DNA of 59,830 nucleotides from Legionella impletisoli (GCF_900639875.1 NZ_CAAAIA010000013.1:1-59830); one strand, 5' to 3'; positions 8,896-16,808 are shown, counted from the stretch's first letter. Program-made: numbers and translations. The notes: generated from the letters alone by a model not told the origin.

Positions 8896-11355
8896 ATGAA
8901 GGATTTTATATCAATTCTAGAAAATACGGTAGTTGCATCAACACAAACTGGAATTGCCACTACTGATAGGTTTGAAAATATTAAAGGCAAGGTTTTGTAT
9001 AACCTGCTAAAACAACTGCCTTATGGCAATAAAGATGGGAGTCATTTTTTAAGAACCTCTTTAATCACAAATGATGGTCGTTGTATGCCGCGAAATGACG
9101 CTAATACTTATAACATGGCCAATCTAATTGTAATTGATTGTGACAAGCGAATTGATGAAGAAGGTTATGAAATTGAAGGTGCTCCTGACCCTTTAGCTGT
9201 TCATCAAACATTAAAAATCATGGGGATAGGACATATTCTTTATGGCTCATATTCCCATTATGCTGGTCAAAAAGGGAATCGATACAGAATTATTCTCGCC
9301 ACCGATAAGCCATACGGCAGGAATCAGTTACCAGCTACTGTCGAGAAAATGATTATATCTTTAAATCAAAACCTAAAAGGGCACTTGCTGGCTTATGCCA
9401 AAGAGAACAATGTGTTTGCTCAAGGCTGGTATTATCCAAGAAAACCTTTTGGCTCTAATGTAGAGCTCTTGTATTTTGAATATCTAGATGGCTTACCAAT
9501 TAAGGGGGCTAATTTTCAAAACATACCACCAACTAATCACACTGATCCTAAGAAAAAACATGGGTTAAGTGATCAAAATTCACCAATACAAGCATTTAAT
9601 GAACAACATCAATTAACCACACTTTTGAGCCAATATGGTTATAAGCGGAAGCTTGTTACAAGTACACAGGAAAAATGGTTATCACCAGAATCATCATCAG
9701 GCATTGCTGGGATTACAGTTAGAGATGATAAATTTTTTAGTCATCATAATGATCCGTTTAACGATGGTTACTGGCATGATGCTTTCGACTTGGTGCGCGT
9801 TAGAGAAGGATTATCTCTTAAAGATGCTATTGCAAAGGCTGCACAAGAATCGATAGCAATTGATGACAGCGCCATATATGAACACAATAAAAAGCCCGTA
9901 AATCGGCAAATAAAAAATAACCCGCCAAGACAATTACCAGAATCAAGACCATCTGTTATGCCCTTTCAAGCAGAAATGCTGCCTGAAGCAATTAGAGATT
10001 ATGTTTATGATGTCGCGGATCGTCAACAAAGCTTACCGGATTTTGTTGCGGTCGCAGCAATAGTTGGACTATCAGGACTCTTAGGCCGAAAAGCATCAAT
10101 ATGCCCCAAGCAGCTTGATGATTGGACCGTAACCCCTAATCAGTGGGGAGCAATTATTGGCCGTCCTTCTGCTATGAAGAGTCCAAGCATGAAAGAAGCT
10201 ATCAAGCCATTAAGACAGTTTGATGTAGATTCTACTCAAGAGTTTGAAGAAAATTTACAAAATTATGAAGAAGAGTGTCAATTAATCGAATTGGAAAAAC
10301 AGACGGCAAAAATCAAAGCTAAAAACGCTTTAAAAAAAGACGATAGGGAATCAGCTAAAGAGGCGTTAAAAATTTCGGAAAGCTCCTTTATGCCTACCCG
10401 TAAAAGACGGGTGGTCAATGATGCTACAGTGGAAAAACTTGGTGAGTTACTAAAAGAAAATTCGAATGGGCTGATATTGGTTCGCGATGAATTATCTGGC
10501 TGGTTAGCGAAATTAAACAAGGAAGAGCACCAAACCGACAGAGCCTTTTATCTTGAATGCTTTGATGGCAATGGTTATTACTCTTATGACCGTATTGGGC
10601 GTGGCACAATTGTTATTCCGAATTGTACTTTATCTATTATCGGAGGCATTCAACCAAGTAAAATAGCCACACTGGTTCGTGATGCCATCAGGGGAACGGC
10701 AGATGATGGATTGATTCAACGCTTTCAACTCGCCATATGGCCAGATAATGTTGGTTGCTGGGAATGGATTGATCGCGCCCCAAATCAACAAGCAAAAGAA
10801 AAATATAATGCCGTTTTTGAAATGCTTCATAAACTCAATTTCAACACGGTAGATGATGAGCCTCGTCTTTTTCGATTTACTAATGAAGCTCAAAATTTGT
10901 TTATTACGTGGATGAAAGAAATTCAAGAGGCGGCACGTGACTCAGATATTCATCCAGCCTTAGAAAGCCATATGCTTAAAATGCCACAAACTATTGCAGG
11001 GCTAGCACTACTATTTGAAGTAATTGATGGGGGGCGAGAGGCTGTCGGGGCTACTTCTACAGCCAGAGCATTAGATTGGGCTGACTATCTACTAAGCCAT
11101 GCTAAACGGCTTTACAGTCTTGCAATGAATCACAGCCTTAACGGAGCAAAGCTTATTCTTGAGCGCAAATCCAAACTAGATAACCCATTTTCCGCAAGAG
11201 CTATACATCGAAAAGGCTGGTCTGGCCTTAACCGTATTGAAGATGTATATGATGCCTTAAATTGGCTTATTGATTATGGATATATTGTTGCAGAAACGGT
11301 AGCTTCGGTTGATACAAATGGCCGACCAAAAGTTGTTTACCACTGGATTGATTAA
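8896..11355 (+). CDS. DUF3987 (YfjI-type) primase-helicase of the island
   Basis: The 819-residue product has an N-terminal region resembling archaeo-eukaryotic or RepB-type primases (LIVIDCDKR near residue 79, then NRYRIILATDKP) and a zinc-free linker. A large DUF3987 domain spans about 350-700. Its nucleotide-binding loop GRPSAMKSPSM is near residue 422, and LVRDELSGWL matches the Walker B position of the family. A winged-helix-like C-terminus follows. Such proteins replicate excised satellites and plasmids. An AAGGA ribosome site precedes the ATG. The gene is second or third in the replication operon. Confidence 0.85.
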   Translation: MKDFISILENTVVASTQTGIATTDRFENIKGKVLYNLLKQLPYGNKDGSHFLRTSLITNDGRCMPRNDANTYNMANLIVIDCDKRIDEEGYEIEGAPDPLAVHQTLKIMGIGHILYGSYSHYAGQKGNRYRIILATDKPYGRNQLPATVEKMIISLNQNLKGHLLAYAKENNVFAQGWYYPRKPFGSNVELLYFEYLDGLPIKGANFQNIPPTNHTDPKKKHGLSDQNSPIQAFNEQHQLTTLLSQYGYKRKLVTSTQEKWLSPESSSGIAGITVRDDKFFSHHNDPFNDGYWHDAFDLVRVREGLSLKDAIAKAAQESIAIDDSAIYEHNKKPVNRQIKNNPPRQLPESRPSVMPFQAEMLPEAIRDYVYDVADRQQSLPDFVAVAAIVGLSGLLGRKASICPKQLDDWTVTPNQWGAIIGRPSAMKSPSMKEAIKPLRQFDVDSTQEFEENLQNYEEECQLIELEKQTAKIKAKNALKKDDRESAKEALKISESSFMPTRKRRVVNDATVEKLGELLKENSNGLILVRDELSGWLAKLNKEEHQTDRAFYLECFDGNGYYSYDRIGRGTIVIPNCTLSIIGGIQPSKIATLVRDAIRGTADDGLIQRFQLAIWPDNVGCWEWIDRAPNQQAKEKYNAVFEMLHKLNFNTVDDEPRLFRFTNEAQNLFITWMKEIQEAARDSDIHPALESHMLKMPQTIAGLALLFEVIDGGREAVGATSTARALDWADYLLSHAKRLYSLAMNHSLNGAKLILERKSKLDNPFSARAIHRKGWSGLNRIEDVYDALNWLIDYGYIVAETVASVDTNGRPKVVYHWID

Positions 11356-11367
11356 GAGAGATTTAAC

Positions 11368-11706
11368 ATGGGACGTTGGCTAAAAAAATTAAATGATATG
11401 CAAGAAAGTGAACTGACAAAACTGACAAATCCACCTTATGTCGGTTTTGTCAGTACCAAAGCAGAGGGTTTTCATAAAAAAAATAACAAAGATAAAGATT
11501 TGATTAATTTCGTACAGGGTTGCTTGAAAGATCTGGACATTAAACCTCAGCAAGTCATAGACAATCTCCTGTCTATAGAGGACGGGCAAGATATAATCAA
11601 TGGAAATATTTCGCCACAGTCCTTACGGCTTCATATTCAGCTTTGGCTTAAAGCTGGCAAACCATATTATTCAGGAAAGGACTATTTACAATCAAAAAAC
11701 ATGTAA
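11368..11706 (+). CDS. Small island protein following the primase-helicase
   Basis: A 112-residue protein 12 bases after the primase-helicase stop, hence in the same operon. The N-terminus has the LTKLTNPPYVGFVST pattern often found in the gene next to DUF3987 proteins on islands. The rest is predicted soluble and helical. It may help the primase, but no biochemical role is known to me. Confidence 0.65.
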   Translation: MGRWLKKLNDMQESELTKLTNPPYVGFVSTKAEGFHKKNNKDKDLINFVQGCLKDLDIKPQQVIDNLLSIEDGQDIINGNISPQSLRLHIQLWLKAGKPYYSGKDYLQSKNM

Positions 11707-11719
11707 TAATTTTAATCAA

Positions 11720-11749
11720 TTGACACTTTGCATACTAATTAACTATAAT
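11720..11749 (+). promoter_or_regulatory. Consensus sigma-70 promoter in a convergent intergenic region
   Basis: TTGACA (11720-11725) and TATAAT (11744-11749) match the consensus exactly, with an 18-base spacer. Transcription would start near 11756 and run into the convergently transcribed cassette 11821-13295. No protein-coding start follows, so the product would be an RNA. Confidence 0.65.
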
Positions 11750-11750
11750 A

Positions 11751-11827
11751 TAGATAGCTCATCTACCATGTTGTAGAAGGAGTAACGGTAGCGTCTAATT
11801 TCACATTAGGCGCAGCCAGCCTATCTA
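11751..11827 (+). ncRNA. Candidate structured RNA from the island
   Basis: Directly after the consensus promoter, arms TAGATAG (11751-11757) and CTATCTA (11821-11827) can close a three-way structure. It would contain hairpin CTAC/GTAG (11763-11776) and a 9-bp hairpin GCGTCTAAT/ATTAGGCGC (11791-11813). It overlaps the 3' end of the opposite gene at 11821. It could be an antisense or regulatory RNA, a terminator complex or part of a replication origin. No known RNA family is recognised. Confidence 0.4.
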
Positions 11828-12311
11828 CTTTCACCGCTATTGTAACTTTCATATTCTTTTTGTAACTTTCTTTTGGAATGACCCCTTGTAACTGGATAAG
11901 CTGTCCAAAAAAGCGTGTAACTTTTTCTTTCAGATAATACGACTAGATACTCAGCTTCTTCAAACCACAATAGAATCCTTGTTTCTCCTTTGCGCTTATT
12001 TTTCCAGATCTTTAAAATACCGTTGTTATGATTATCGATTATAGGTTTTGGCCAAGCTATTCTCTCACATCGGCGCAGATCAGGTGTTCTTTCATTTTCA
12101 ATCATTCCTTCAGAGATAATATGCCAAAATGTAGCATCTTTGTCATGCTCTTTGGGGTGCCTTTTACACCGACAGGCGTTCCATTATAAATTGGTTTTGA
12201 AGTAATAAAATTCTGAGTATATACACTGTAAAGATGCTCGAGATAACTATCCCAGTTTCCTTTATAACTGTTTAACTCAATGAGGTCTGGTAGCCATTCT
12301 GGATAAGGCAT
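11821..12311 (-). pseudogene. Frameshifted conserved hypothetical (possible nuclease toxin)
   Basis: Two abutting frames (12102-12311 and 11821-12105) read as one protein of about 163 residues if one base is restored in the A-run at 12162-12165 (minus strand GTAAAAGG). The first part begins MPYPEWLPDLIELNSYKGNW. The restored join reads VKRHPKEHDKDATFWHIISEG and continues into ERTPDLRRCERIAWPKPIIDN and a C-terminus with TAYPVTRGHSKRKLQKEYE. The pattern recalls a single-gene family common in proteobacteria and may belong to phage-type ribonuclease toxins, which is uncertain. The cause may be real decay, slippage or a sequencing error. It follows DUF3800 with a 1-base overlap. Confidence 0.6.
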
Positions 12312-13018
12312 TAACAGCCCTCCCAGAAGAACAAGTTGAATTTATCTTCTTTAAATAGGGTGTTCTTATCCAAACTGTAGTGTGAATTTTCTTTTATTTT
12401 ATCAATCAAGCTCATCTTTGCTTTCGTGCGCTCGGTTACATTATGGTAATAAGAAAGCGCCCCTATTAATAAATCAGCTAACTGCAATTGCTCTACTTCA
12501 TGAGAGTGCGTTATTTGTAGCCGTTCAATTATTTTCTGGGAGAAATCATAATGGCTATTACAAAGTATCTCTCTTAGTTTTCTGACTTTGTTGCCACCCT
12601 GTGTATCTTTGATATCAATATATATTCGATAACATAAATCTGGGTTAAGAATGATTTTTAACAAGGTAAAATAAATTTTGTAATACCATTCGTCATGAGT
12701 CTGTAGAAATTTTCCATGATCAAGCTTGGTCTTATCTGCAATGACTGCCCTAAAATGCAAGTCTGGTTCATCAAAGAAATAATCGATTAATTCTTTATAA
12801 AATTCTAGTTTGGCATTAGACACTTTGTTCCATTTTATTTCTCTATACTGATTACCAAAGTGTTTAAACTTAATTGCCCTAATTTGATCAGCAGTTTTTT
12901 TCGTTTTATCCAAAGGACACCAAATAGCCCCTATAACCATGGATTTCTTACCGTCATTTTCTAAATGGCATGACTCATCACAATAGACATTAATTATTTT
13001 GCTCATTTTTCCCATCAT
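12311..13018 (-). CDS. DUF3800 domain protein
   Basis: The 235-residue protein has the DUF3800 (RNase H-like fold) marks: VYCDES near residue 11, a central strand with HFRAVIAD, and QLADLLIGALSYYHN near the C-terminus. Acidic residues D14, E15 and the later D could hold metal. Proteins of this family are frequent cargo of mobile elements and appear in toxin or defence neighbourhoods. An in-frame ATG four codons later (13006) is an equally good start. The gene overlaps the HGGxSTG gene upstream and the frameshifted gene downstream, so the three form one operon. Confidence 0.82.
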   Translation of the reverse strand: MMGKMSKIINVYCDESCHLENDGKKSMVIGAIWCPLDKTKKTADQIRAIKFKHFGNQYREIKWNKVSNAKLEFYKELIDYFFDEPDLHFRAVIADKTKLDHGKFLQTHDEWYYKIYFTLLKIILNPDLCYRIYIDIKDTQGGNKVRKLREILCNSHYDFSQKIIERLQITHSHEVEQLQLADLLIGALSYYHNVTERTKAKMSLIDKIKENSHYSLDKNTLFKEDKFNLFFWEGC

Positions 13019-13295
13019 TAGGCAGTTTTGTATTATATTTTCTCGCGCGATTACTTTGCCTAATCGCGTCTTTACCTATAGACGTTTTAGGACCTGTAGA
13101 TAAACCACCATGTAATTTACAGCGCCCATTTACAGCTTTTTCTGTTGTCTTGTCCCATACGGTTGGAGCTTGGCAGGGCGTACTTTGCCTTGTTAATGCC
13201 CCACACTTGCCTCTTTTTGTTCGTGCTAGTTTAGGAGGGTTAGCTAAAATTGCAAAGCGTAAATTGAAATTTTTATCGAAGTAGTAAGTCGCCAT
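12990..13295 (-). CDS. HGGxSTG domain protein
   Basis: A 101-residue basic protein with C31 and C41 in CGALTRQSTPCQAP and then C59-x2-H62 in GRCKLHGGLSTGPKT, which looks like a small zinc-binding unit. The HGGxSTG family is common on phages and islands, and its molecular role is not established. The 3' end overlaps the DUF3800 start by 17-29 bases, and the pair plus the following frameshifted gene look like a co-inherited cassette. Confidence 0.8.
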   Translation of the reverse strand: MATYYFDKNFNLRFAILANPPKLARTKRGKCGALTRQSTPCQAPTVWDKTTEKAVNGRCKLHGGLSTGPKTSIGKDAIRQSNRARKYNTKLPNDGKNEQNN

Positions 13296-13407
13296 GATTG
13301 TTCATCCTCATTATCAATCACTCCAGACCCCATGACGCGCGCGTGTATGGGTGTAACCTTTCAACTTTTAAGTAGATATATATGGAGCCTGTATATTCAA
13401 AAGTCAG

Positions 13408-13941
13408 TTAAAAATGAGCGCTTGTTAAGGGTGCAACGTCTTTATTCAAGAAATAAAAATAAATAACAGGCTCGCTATTATCAGAAAACGCATTTTCAAT
13501 AATGTAATACTGGCCTATGTTTGAGCCTGTGCCTGATAAAGAAATAGGTCCATTGAGACATAAAAAGGATTGATTTTTAAAGTCAATCTTTAACCAAGAG
13601 GTATCCGTTGGGTAGAGGATACCTGGTTTGATTTCTGGGTTAACGGACTTATTGATAGCTTTTGTTAAATTAATCTTTTGATTATTTATTAATAAATAAG
13701 GCGTCTCATTGCATGTAACTGAACCAAAAATCTTTTTATTAAATTTAATCTCATATTGATTTTCACACTTATCTTCAACTTCAGACTGGTAATATCCATT
13801 ATTGATCTCTAACAGGCTCACTGATGAGTTCTTAGGCTTTTCATCAATACAAGATCTTAAAACTTCAAAGGGTGGTTCTGCAAACAAAGATTGAATGAAA
13901 AATGCACACAAACATCCTGTAACAACTCTAATTATTGACAT
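13408..13941 (-). CDS. Secreted hypothetical protein
   Basis: A 177-residue product with a signal peptide (VVTGCLCAFFIQSLFA, cleavage about residue 21). Four Cys in the mature part could form disulfides, and the composition is beta-rich. Its start overlaps the stop region of the SleB-like gene by ten bases, so both are co-transcribed. No family is recognised; a partner or inhibitor of the hydrolase is conceivable from position only. Confidence 0.7.
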   Translation of the reverse strand: MSIIRVVTGCLCAFFIQSLFAEPPFEVLRSCIDEKPKNSSVSLLEINNGYYQSEVEDKCENQYEIKFNKKIFGSVTCNETPYLLINNQKINLTKAINKSVNPEIKPGILYPTDTSWLKIDFKNQSFLCLNGPISLSGTGSNIGQYYIIENAFSDNSEPVIYFYFLNKDVAPLTSAHF

Positions 13942-14882
13942 TGCTTTTTCCTCTTAGCTTTTAAAAATTCTTTGTTAAGTTTCCAAAATATCGTTTTACC
14001 ATAAGCGGCTGTTGAATCATACTCATGATCGTATGAGCCTAAATCCGTTTCTTTTCGTCTGTGTGGTGGTTCATTAATAGAAAATAAATTATGGCTTGGG
14101 CTGGTAAATTTAAATCCATGTTGGTATTTATAATGCTGTTTTCCGCTTGTTTTTAAGTCATACCCATCCCAAAAGCATCCTCCATTGGCGTAATCAAAAC
14201 CATTATAAAGTGCATTTCTGGCAGCATGGTAAGGTTTCTCAAAATTTTCTTCTATATCCGAGCACATCAGTTTTCTAAAGCGATAGTTACCATCAGAAAT
14301 AACATATGAAAACGAAGGAAATGCTTTAAGTAATGATGCAACAGATGATTTTCGAGCCGCATTCCTTCTTCTAATAACCGCATAAGCAATACCTGCCATC
14401 TCTTCATAATTATCCATAGTCGAAGATTCCCCATAGGCAATAGCAGCTAAAAGCTTTTCTTCAGAAACACTATCAATTTTTATCCAGCACGAAAAATCAG
14501 GCCTTGAGCATGTTTTCTGATCGTTTGATAATGTCCATGAGGCGTTAGGGCAAGAGGGTACTGGAGCCTCGCACCAATGCGCACCCAGTGGAATTTTAAA
14601 AGAGCCATCAGCGCAAAGATCGCCACTTTGCACATATACAGCATTCCCAGAGGGATTCACGCAAAATTCTCCACCTGGAATATCGGTTGGCTTCATACCT
14701 AATGCTTTACAAACATCTTGCCACGTTTTTTCCATAATATCGCTTCTGCCATTGACGGTGTAACGTTCATCAATCTTGTAATTATTGGTTGTAATTGAAG
14801 TAATGGTTTCTGAATGTATGGGAGAATAACTCATCCAAAAACTAAAAAAGATGATTAATCTATGAAACAAATAATTGCGCAT
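13932..14882 (-). CDS. Secreted SleB-like cell-wall hydrolase
   Basis: The 316-residue protein has a signal peptide (to about residue 24), a Cys-rich region (about 70-135) with repeated W/C motifs, and a domain around 145-290. The stretch EKLLAAIAYGESSTMDNYEEM followed by AGIAYAVIRRRN resembles the SleB/CwlJ hydrolase-2 fold, in which the Glu of YGES is the catalytic acid. It would cut peptidoglycan in the periplasm or outside the cell. It is the first gene of a two-gene operon at the right end of the island. A wall hydrolase with a signal peptide is unusual cargo; lysis, surface remodelling or killing of competitors are possible. Confidence 0.65.
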   Translation of the reverse strand: MRNYLFHRLIIFFSFWMSYSPIHSETITSITTNNYKIDERYTVNGRSDIMEKTWQDVCKALGMKPTDIPGGEFCVNPSGNAVYVQSGDLCADGSFKIPLGAHWCEAPVPSCPNASWTLSNDQKTCSRPDFSCWIKIDSVSEEKLLAAIAYGESSTMDNYEEMAGIAYAVIRRRNAARKSSVASLLKAFPSFSYVISDGNYRFRKLMCSDIEENFEKPYHAARNALYNGFDYANGGCFWDGYDLKTSGKQHYKYQHGFKFTSPSHNLFSINEPPHRRKETDLGSYDHEYDSTAAYGKTIFWKLNKEFLKAKRKKQCQ

Positions 14883-14956
14883 AGTGCTCTTTAAATACCA
14901 ATGAGCAAATATTTTACATCATCACGTTCATAAAAGCGAAATATTAACTGGCTAAT

Positions 14957-14977
14957 TTGGGACACTGGTGGGGCACT
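14957..14977 (+). promoter_or_regulatory. Candidate integrase arm-type site pair, right end
   Basis: TTGGGACACT (14957-14966) and GTGGGGCACT (14968-14977) keep the 11-base spacing of the pairs near attL and before int. They lie 116 bases inside attR. The second copy is identical to one of the sites before the integrase. Confidence 0.6.
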
Positions 14978-15092
14978 AAACCACAATAGATAGCAGAAAA
15001 TGACAATAACCATGAACAAGTGTATTTCAATAACCTTTTGATTTATTTGTTTTTATTGACTGAGGTTGATTATGATTTATAGTTCGCGTATA

Positions 15093-15138
15093 ACTGTTAA
15101 TCATTAGGTCGGCGGTTCGAGCCCGTCCCGGGGAGCCA
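15093..15138 (+). other. attR: duplicated tRNA-Asn 3' end
   Basis: An exact 46-base copy of tRNA positions 3783-3828. The bases upstream do not continue the tRNA, so this is the displaced 3' fragment and not a gene. The 528 bases between 14882 and 15411 hold this site, the right arm sites, an att-arm-like remnant and a REP, and no gene. Confidence 0.93.
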
Positions 15139-15190
15139 AATCCCACCAGGCTTCTAGCTCGATTCATCAAAACATCAAATTGGCTCTTCC

Positions 15191-15259
15191 CCAAATCCGG
15201 GGGCACTTTACTCATCTGCACAGCACTCTAACTCTTAATCTATAGTTTTCAAAATTTCT
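15191..15259 (+). repeat. Copy of the left att-arm sequence outside attR
   Basis: This stretch matches 3941-4009 inside the left end: GGGGGCACTT, CACTCTAACTCTT and TTTTCAAAATTTC occur in the same order and spacing. Since it lies outside attR, it is either a relic of an older related element in the same tRNA or part of the original chromosomal flank that the island carries. Confidence 0.6.
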
Positions 15260-15321
15260 AAATCCATAAGCCCTTCGTTGAATCAATTTCATCTTTCGAT
15301 GAAACCCTTCAGCAAGCGTAG

Positions 15322-15341
15322 GCTGGGCTGAAAAGCCCAGC
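15322..15341 (+). repeat. REP (GCTGGGCT type) left of the RAYT gene
   Basis: Arms GCTGGGCT and AGCCCAGC enclose a GAAA loop. It is preceded by AGCGTAG and lies about 70 bases upstream of the transposase start. An inverted copy follows the gene. Confidence 0.85.
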
Positions 15342-15410
15342 ACACCCTATTGAATTCCATTCACACATTCGTTATAAACACCCAAAACGGAATAATAAGA
15401 AACCAACCTT

Positions 15411-15938
15411 ATGCGTTACAGAAGAGTCCTCGTGCCTGGGGCCACTTATTTTTTTACTGTGAATCTGCAACATAGAAACAGTAATTTGCTTATTCAACGA
15501 ATTGATGCCTTAAGGTTTGCTTTTAAAAAAGTACAGCAAAAACACCCTTTTTATATAGACGCCATTGTCATCATGCCAGACCATTGGCACATCGTGATGA
15601 CCTTGCCTGAAAACGACATGAACTACCCTGCTCGTCTGAGCTTAATAAAATCTACCTTTTCCAGACAAATTGAACATAAGGAAGATGTATCTCAATCTCG
15701 GAAAAACAAACGTGAACGTGGTATCTGGCAAAGGCGATATTGGGAACATGTCATTCAAGACTCATGCGATTATGAACACCACATCAATTATATTCATTTT
15801 AATCCTGTCAAACACGGCCATGTTCTTAAGCCCTCGGATTGGAAATACTCTAGTATCCACCGTTTTATCAATAAAGGCATCTTAAGCCAAAACTGGACTT
15901 ACAATGATAATTTTAAACCTTTGAAATTTGGAGAATAA
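15411..15938 (+). CDS. REP-associated tyrosine transposase (RAYT, TnpA_REP)
   Basis: The 175-residue protein belongs to the IS200/Y1-type HUH transposases. The HUH-type pair is H58 and H60 in MPDHWHIVM. The N-terminus RRVLVPGATYFFTVN and the C-terminal YWEHVIQD and YIHFNPVKHGHV motifs are typical of RAYTs, with candidate nucleophile tyrosines around 110-127. These enzymes recognise single-stranded REP hairpins. Inverted REPs at 15322-15341 and 15942-15961 flank the gene. Two shorter derivatives lie at 18.9-19.1 and 26.3 kb. The gene looks intact. Confidence 0.93.
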   Translation: MRYRRVLVPGATYFFTVNLQHRNSNLLIQRIDALRFAFKKVQQKHPFYIDAIVIMPDHWHIVMTLPENDMNYPARLSLIKSTFSRQIEHKEDVSQSRKNKRERGIWQRRYWEHVIQDSCDYEHHINYIHFNPVKHGHVLKPSDWKYSSIHRFINKGILSQNWTYNDNFKPLKFGE

Positions 15939-15941
15939 CGT

Positions 15942-15961
15942 GCTGGGCTTTTCAGCCCAGC
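15942..15961 (-). repeat. REP (inverted copy) right of the RAYT gene
   Basis: GCTGGGCT and AGCCCAGC flank TTTC, the reverse complement of the left REP. It is followed by CTACGCTTGC, which mirrors the left flank. It sits between the stops of the convergent RAYT and K+ channel genes and may also act as a transcription barrier. Confidence 0.85.
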
Positions 15962-15970
15962 CTACGCTTG

Positions 15971-16750
15971 CTACTCTTTTGTGCTTTCTTGAGACTCCAT
16001 TTCTCTTGCTTTTGACAAGGCAGATGCAACCATTCCAGCAGGAACCGCAACGACACCTAACCCAACAACTAAAACAAAAAAAGTAAATATTTTCCCACCA
16101 ACTGTAATAGGGTAAATATCTCCATAACCAACGGTTGTTAAAGTGGCTACGGCCCACCATAAACTATGAAAAACAGAACTGAAAGTTTCGGGCTGGGCTT
16201 GGTTTTCAAAATAATAAATACCAACCCCTGCAAGAAAAAGAATAATTAAAGCTGCGGATAAAAATAGAGCGAGTTCTTCTTTGGCGATTATAAATGCCTG
16301 ATGAATTCTCTTGGCAGCCGCATTATATCGAGCTAATTTAAAAATTCTTACCAAACGCAACAGCCTAAAGGCTCTTATTGAACGCAAGTCGATACCTATG
16401 GATAGATAAAAGGGAAGAATAGCTAATAAATCGACAATCCCAAAAAATGAAAAAATATAAGTTTTTTTATCGCTGGCAACATAAATACGTAATCCATACT
16501 CCAAGGTGAAAATTAAAACGGTAATGATTTCAATAATCTTTAAAATAAATCTTGAGTTCTCAGACAAGTTAGGGAAAGTTTCGACTGAAAAGGTAATCAA
16601 AGACAGTACGATCAGTGATTGAATGATGATATCAAATAATCTGCCTGCTAACGTATTTGAGTCTTCAACAATATTTTTTAAATTTGCCATAGATTTCAAT
16701 AGATTATGATCTGTAATTTTTAACTTATCAGCTTTATTCATGAATATCAT
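15971..16750 (-). CDS. Voltage-gated potassium channel
   Basis: The 259-residue protein has six membrane helices. S4 carries regularly spaced arginines (RSIRAFRLLRLVRIFKLARY, about 123-142). The pore loop has the K+ filter TTVGYGD (205-211), preceded by WWAVATL. It should form a tetrameric channel in the inner membrane like KvAP/Kv-type bacterial channels. The C-terminus is a short charged tail without an RCK domain. A second in-frame ATG three codons on is possible. The gene is convergent with the RAYT. Confidence 0.92.
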   Translation of the reverse strand: MIFMNKADKLKITDHNLLKSMANLKNIVEDSNTLAGRLFDIIIQSLIVLSLITFSVETFPNLSENSRFILKIIEIITVLIFTLEYGLRIYVASDKKTYIFSFFGIVDLLAILPFYLSIGIDLRSIRAFRLLRLVRIFKLARYNAAAKRIHQAFIIAKEELALFLSAALIILFLAGVGIYYFENQAQPETFSSVFHSLWWAVATLTTVGYGDIYPITVGGKIFTFFVLVVGLGVVAVPAGMVASALSKAREMESQESTKE

Positions 16751-16808
16751 TATCTTGTTGATGCTTTACTATAATTAACAAATATATCGCATCGAGAAGG
16801 AATTTAAT

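Larger units (their letters stand above)
3783..15138. mobile_element. 11.3-kb integrative genomic island (satellite-like) in tRNA-Asn
   Basis: The island is bounded by 46-bp direct repeats of the tRNA-Asn 3' end and encodes its own tyrosine integrase, an AlpA-like regulator and a DUF3987 primase-helicase, but no capsid, tail or conjugation gene. That set resembles P4-like or phage-inducible satellite islands more than a complete prophage or ICE. Cargo comprises a membrane/secreted cluster (4033-6208), an HGGxSTG-DUF3800 cassette (11821-13295) and secreted proteins including a SleB-like hydrolase (13408-14882). The genes look more AT-rich than the flanking housekeeping genes. The integrase lies 2.6 kb inside the left end rather than next to it. 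Confidence 0.9.

Noticed and set aside
11751..11827. tRNA-like gene
   Set aside because: A 7-bp outer stem and two hairpins exist, but no T-loop GTTCGA and no anticodon-type 7-base loop.
3829..15092. Complete prophage
   Set aside because: No terminase, capsid, portal or tail gene is seen; only integration, regulation and replication genes plus cargo.
15027..15221. Minus-strand frame containing GSPGRARTADLMINS
   Set aside because: It is the translation of the tRNA-Asn fragment in attR, a well-known false gene.
15411..15938. Autonomous IS200-type insertion sequence
   Set aside because: REP hairpins in inverted orientation and the RAYT-specific motifs fit a REP-associated transposase better than IS200 ends.
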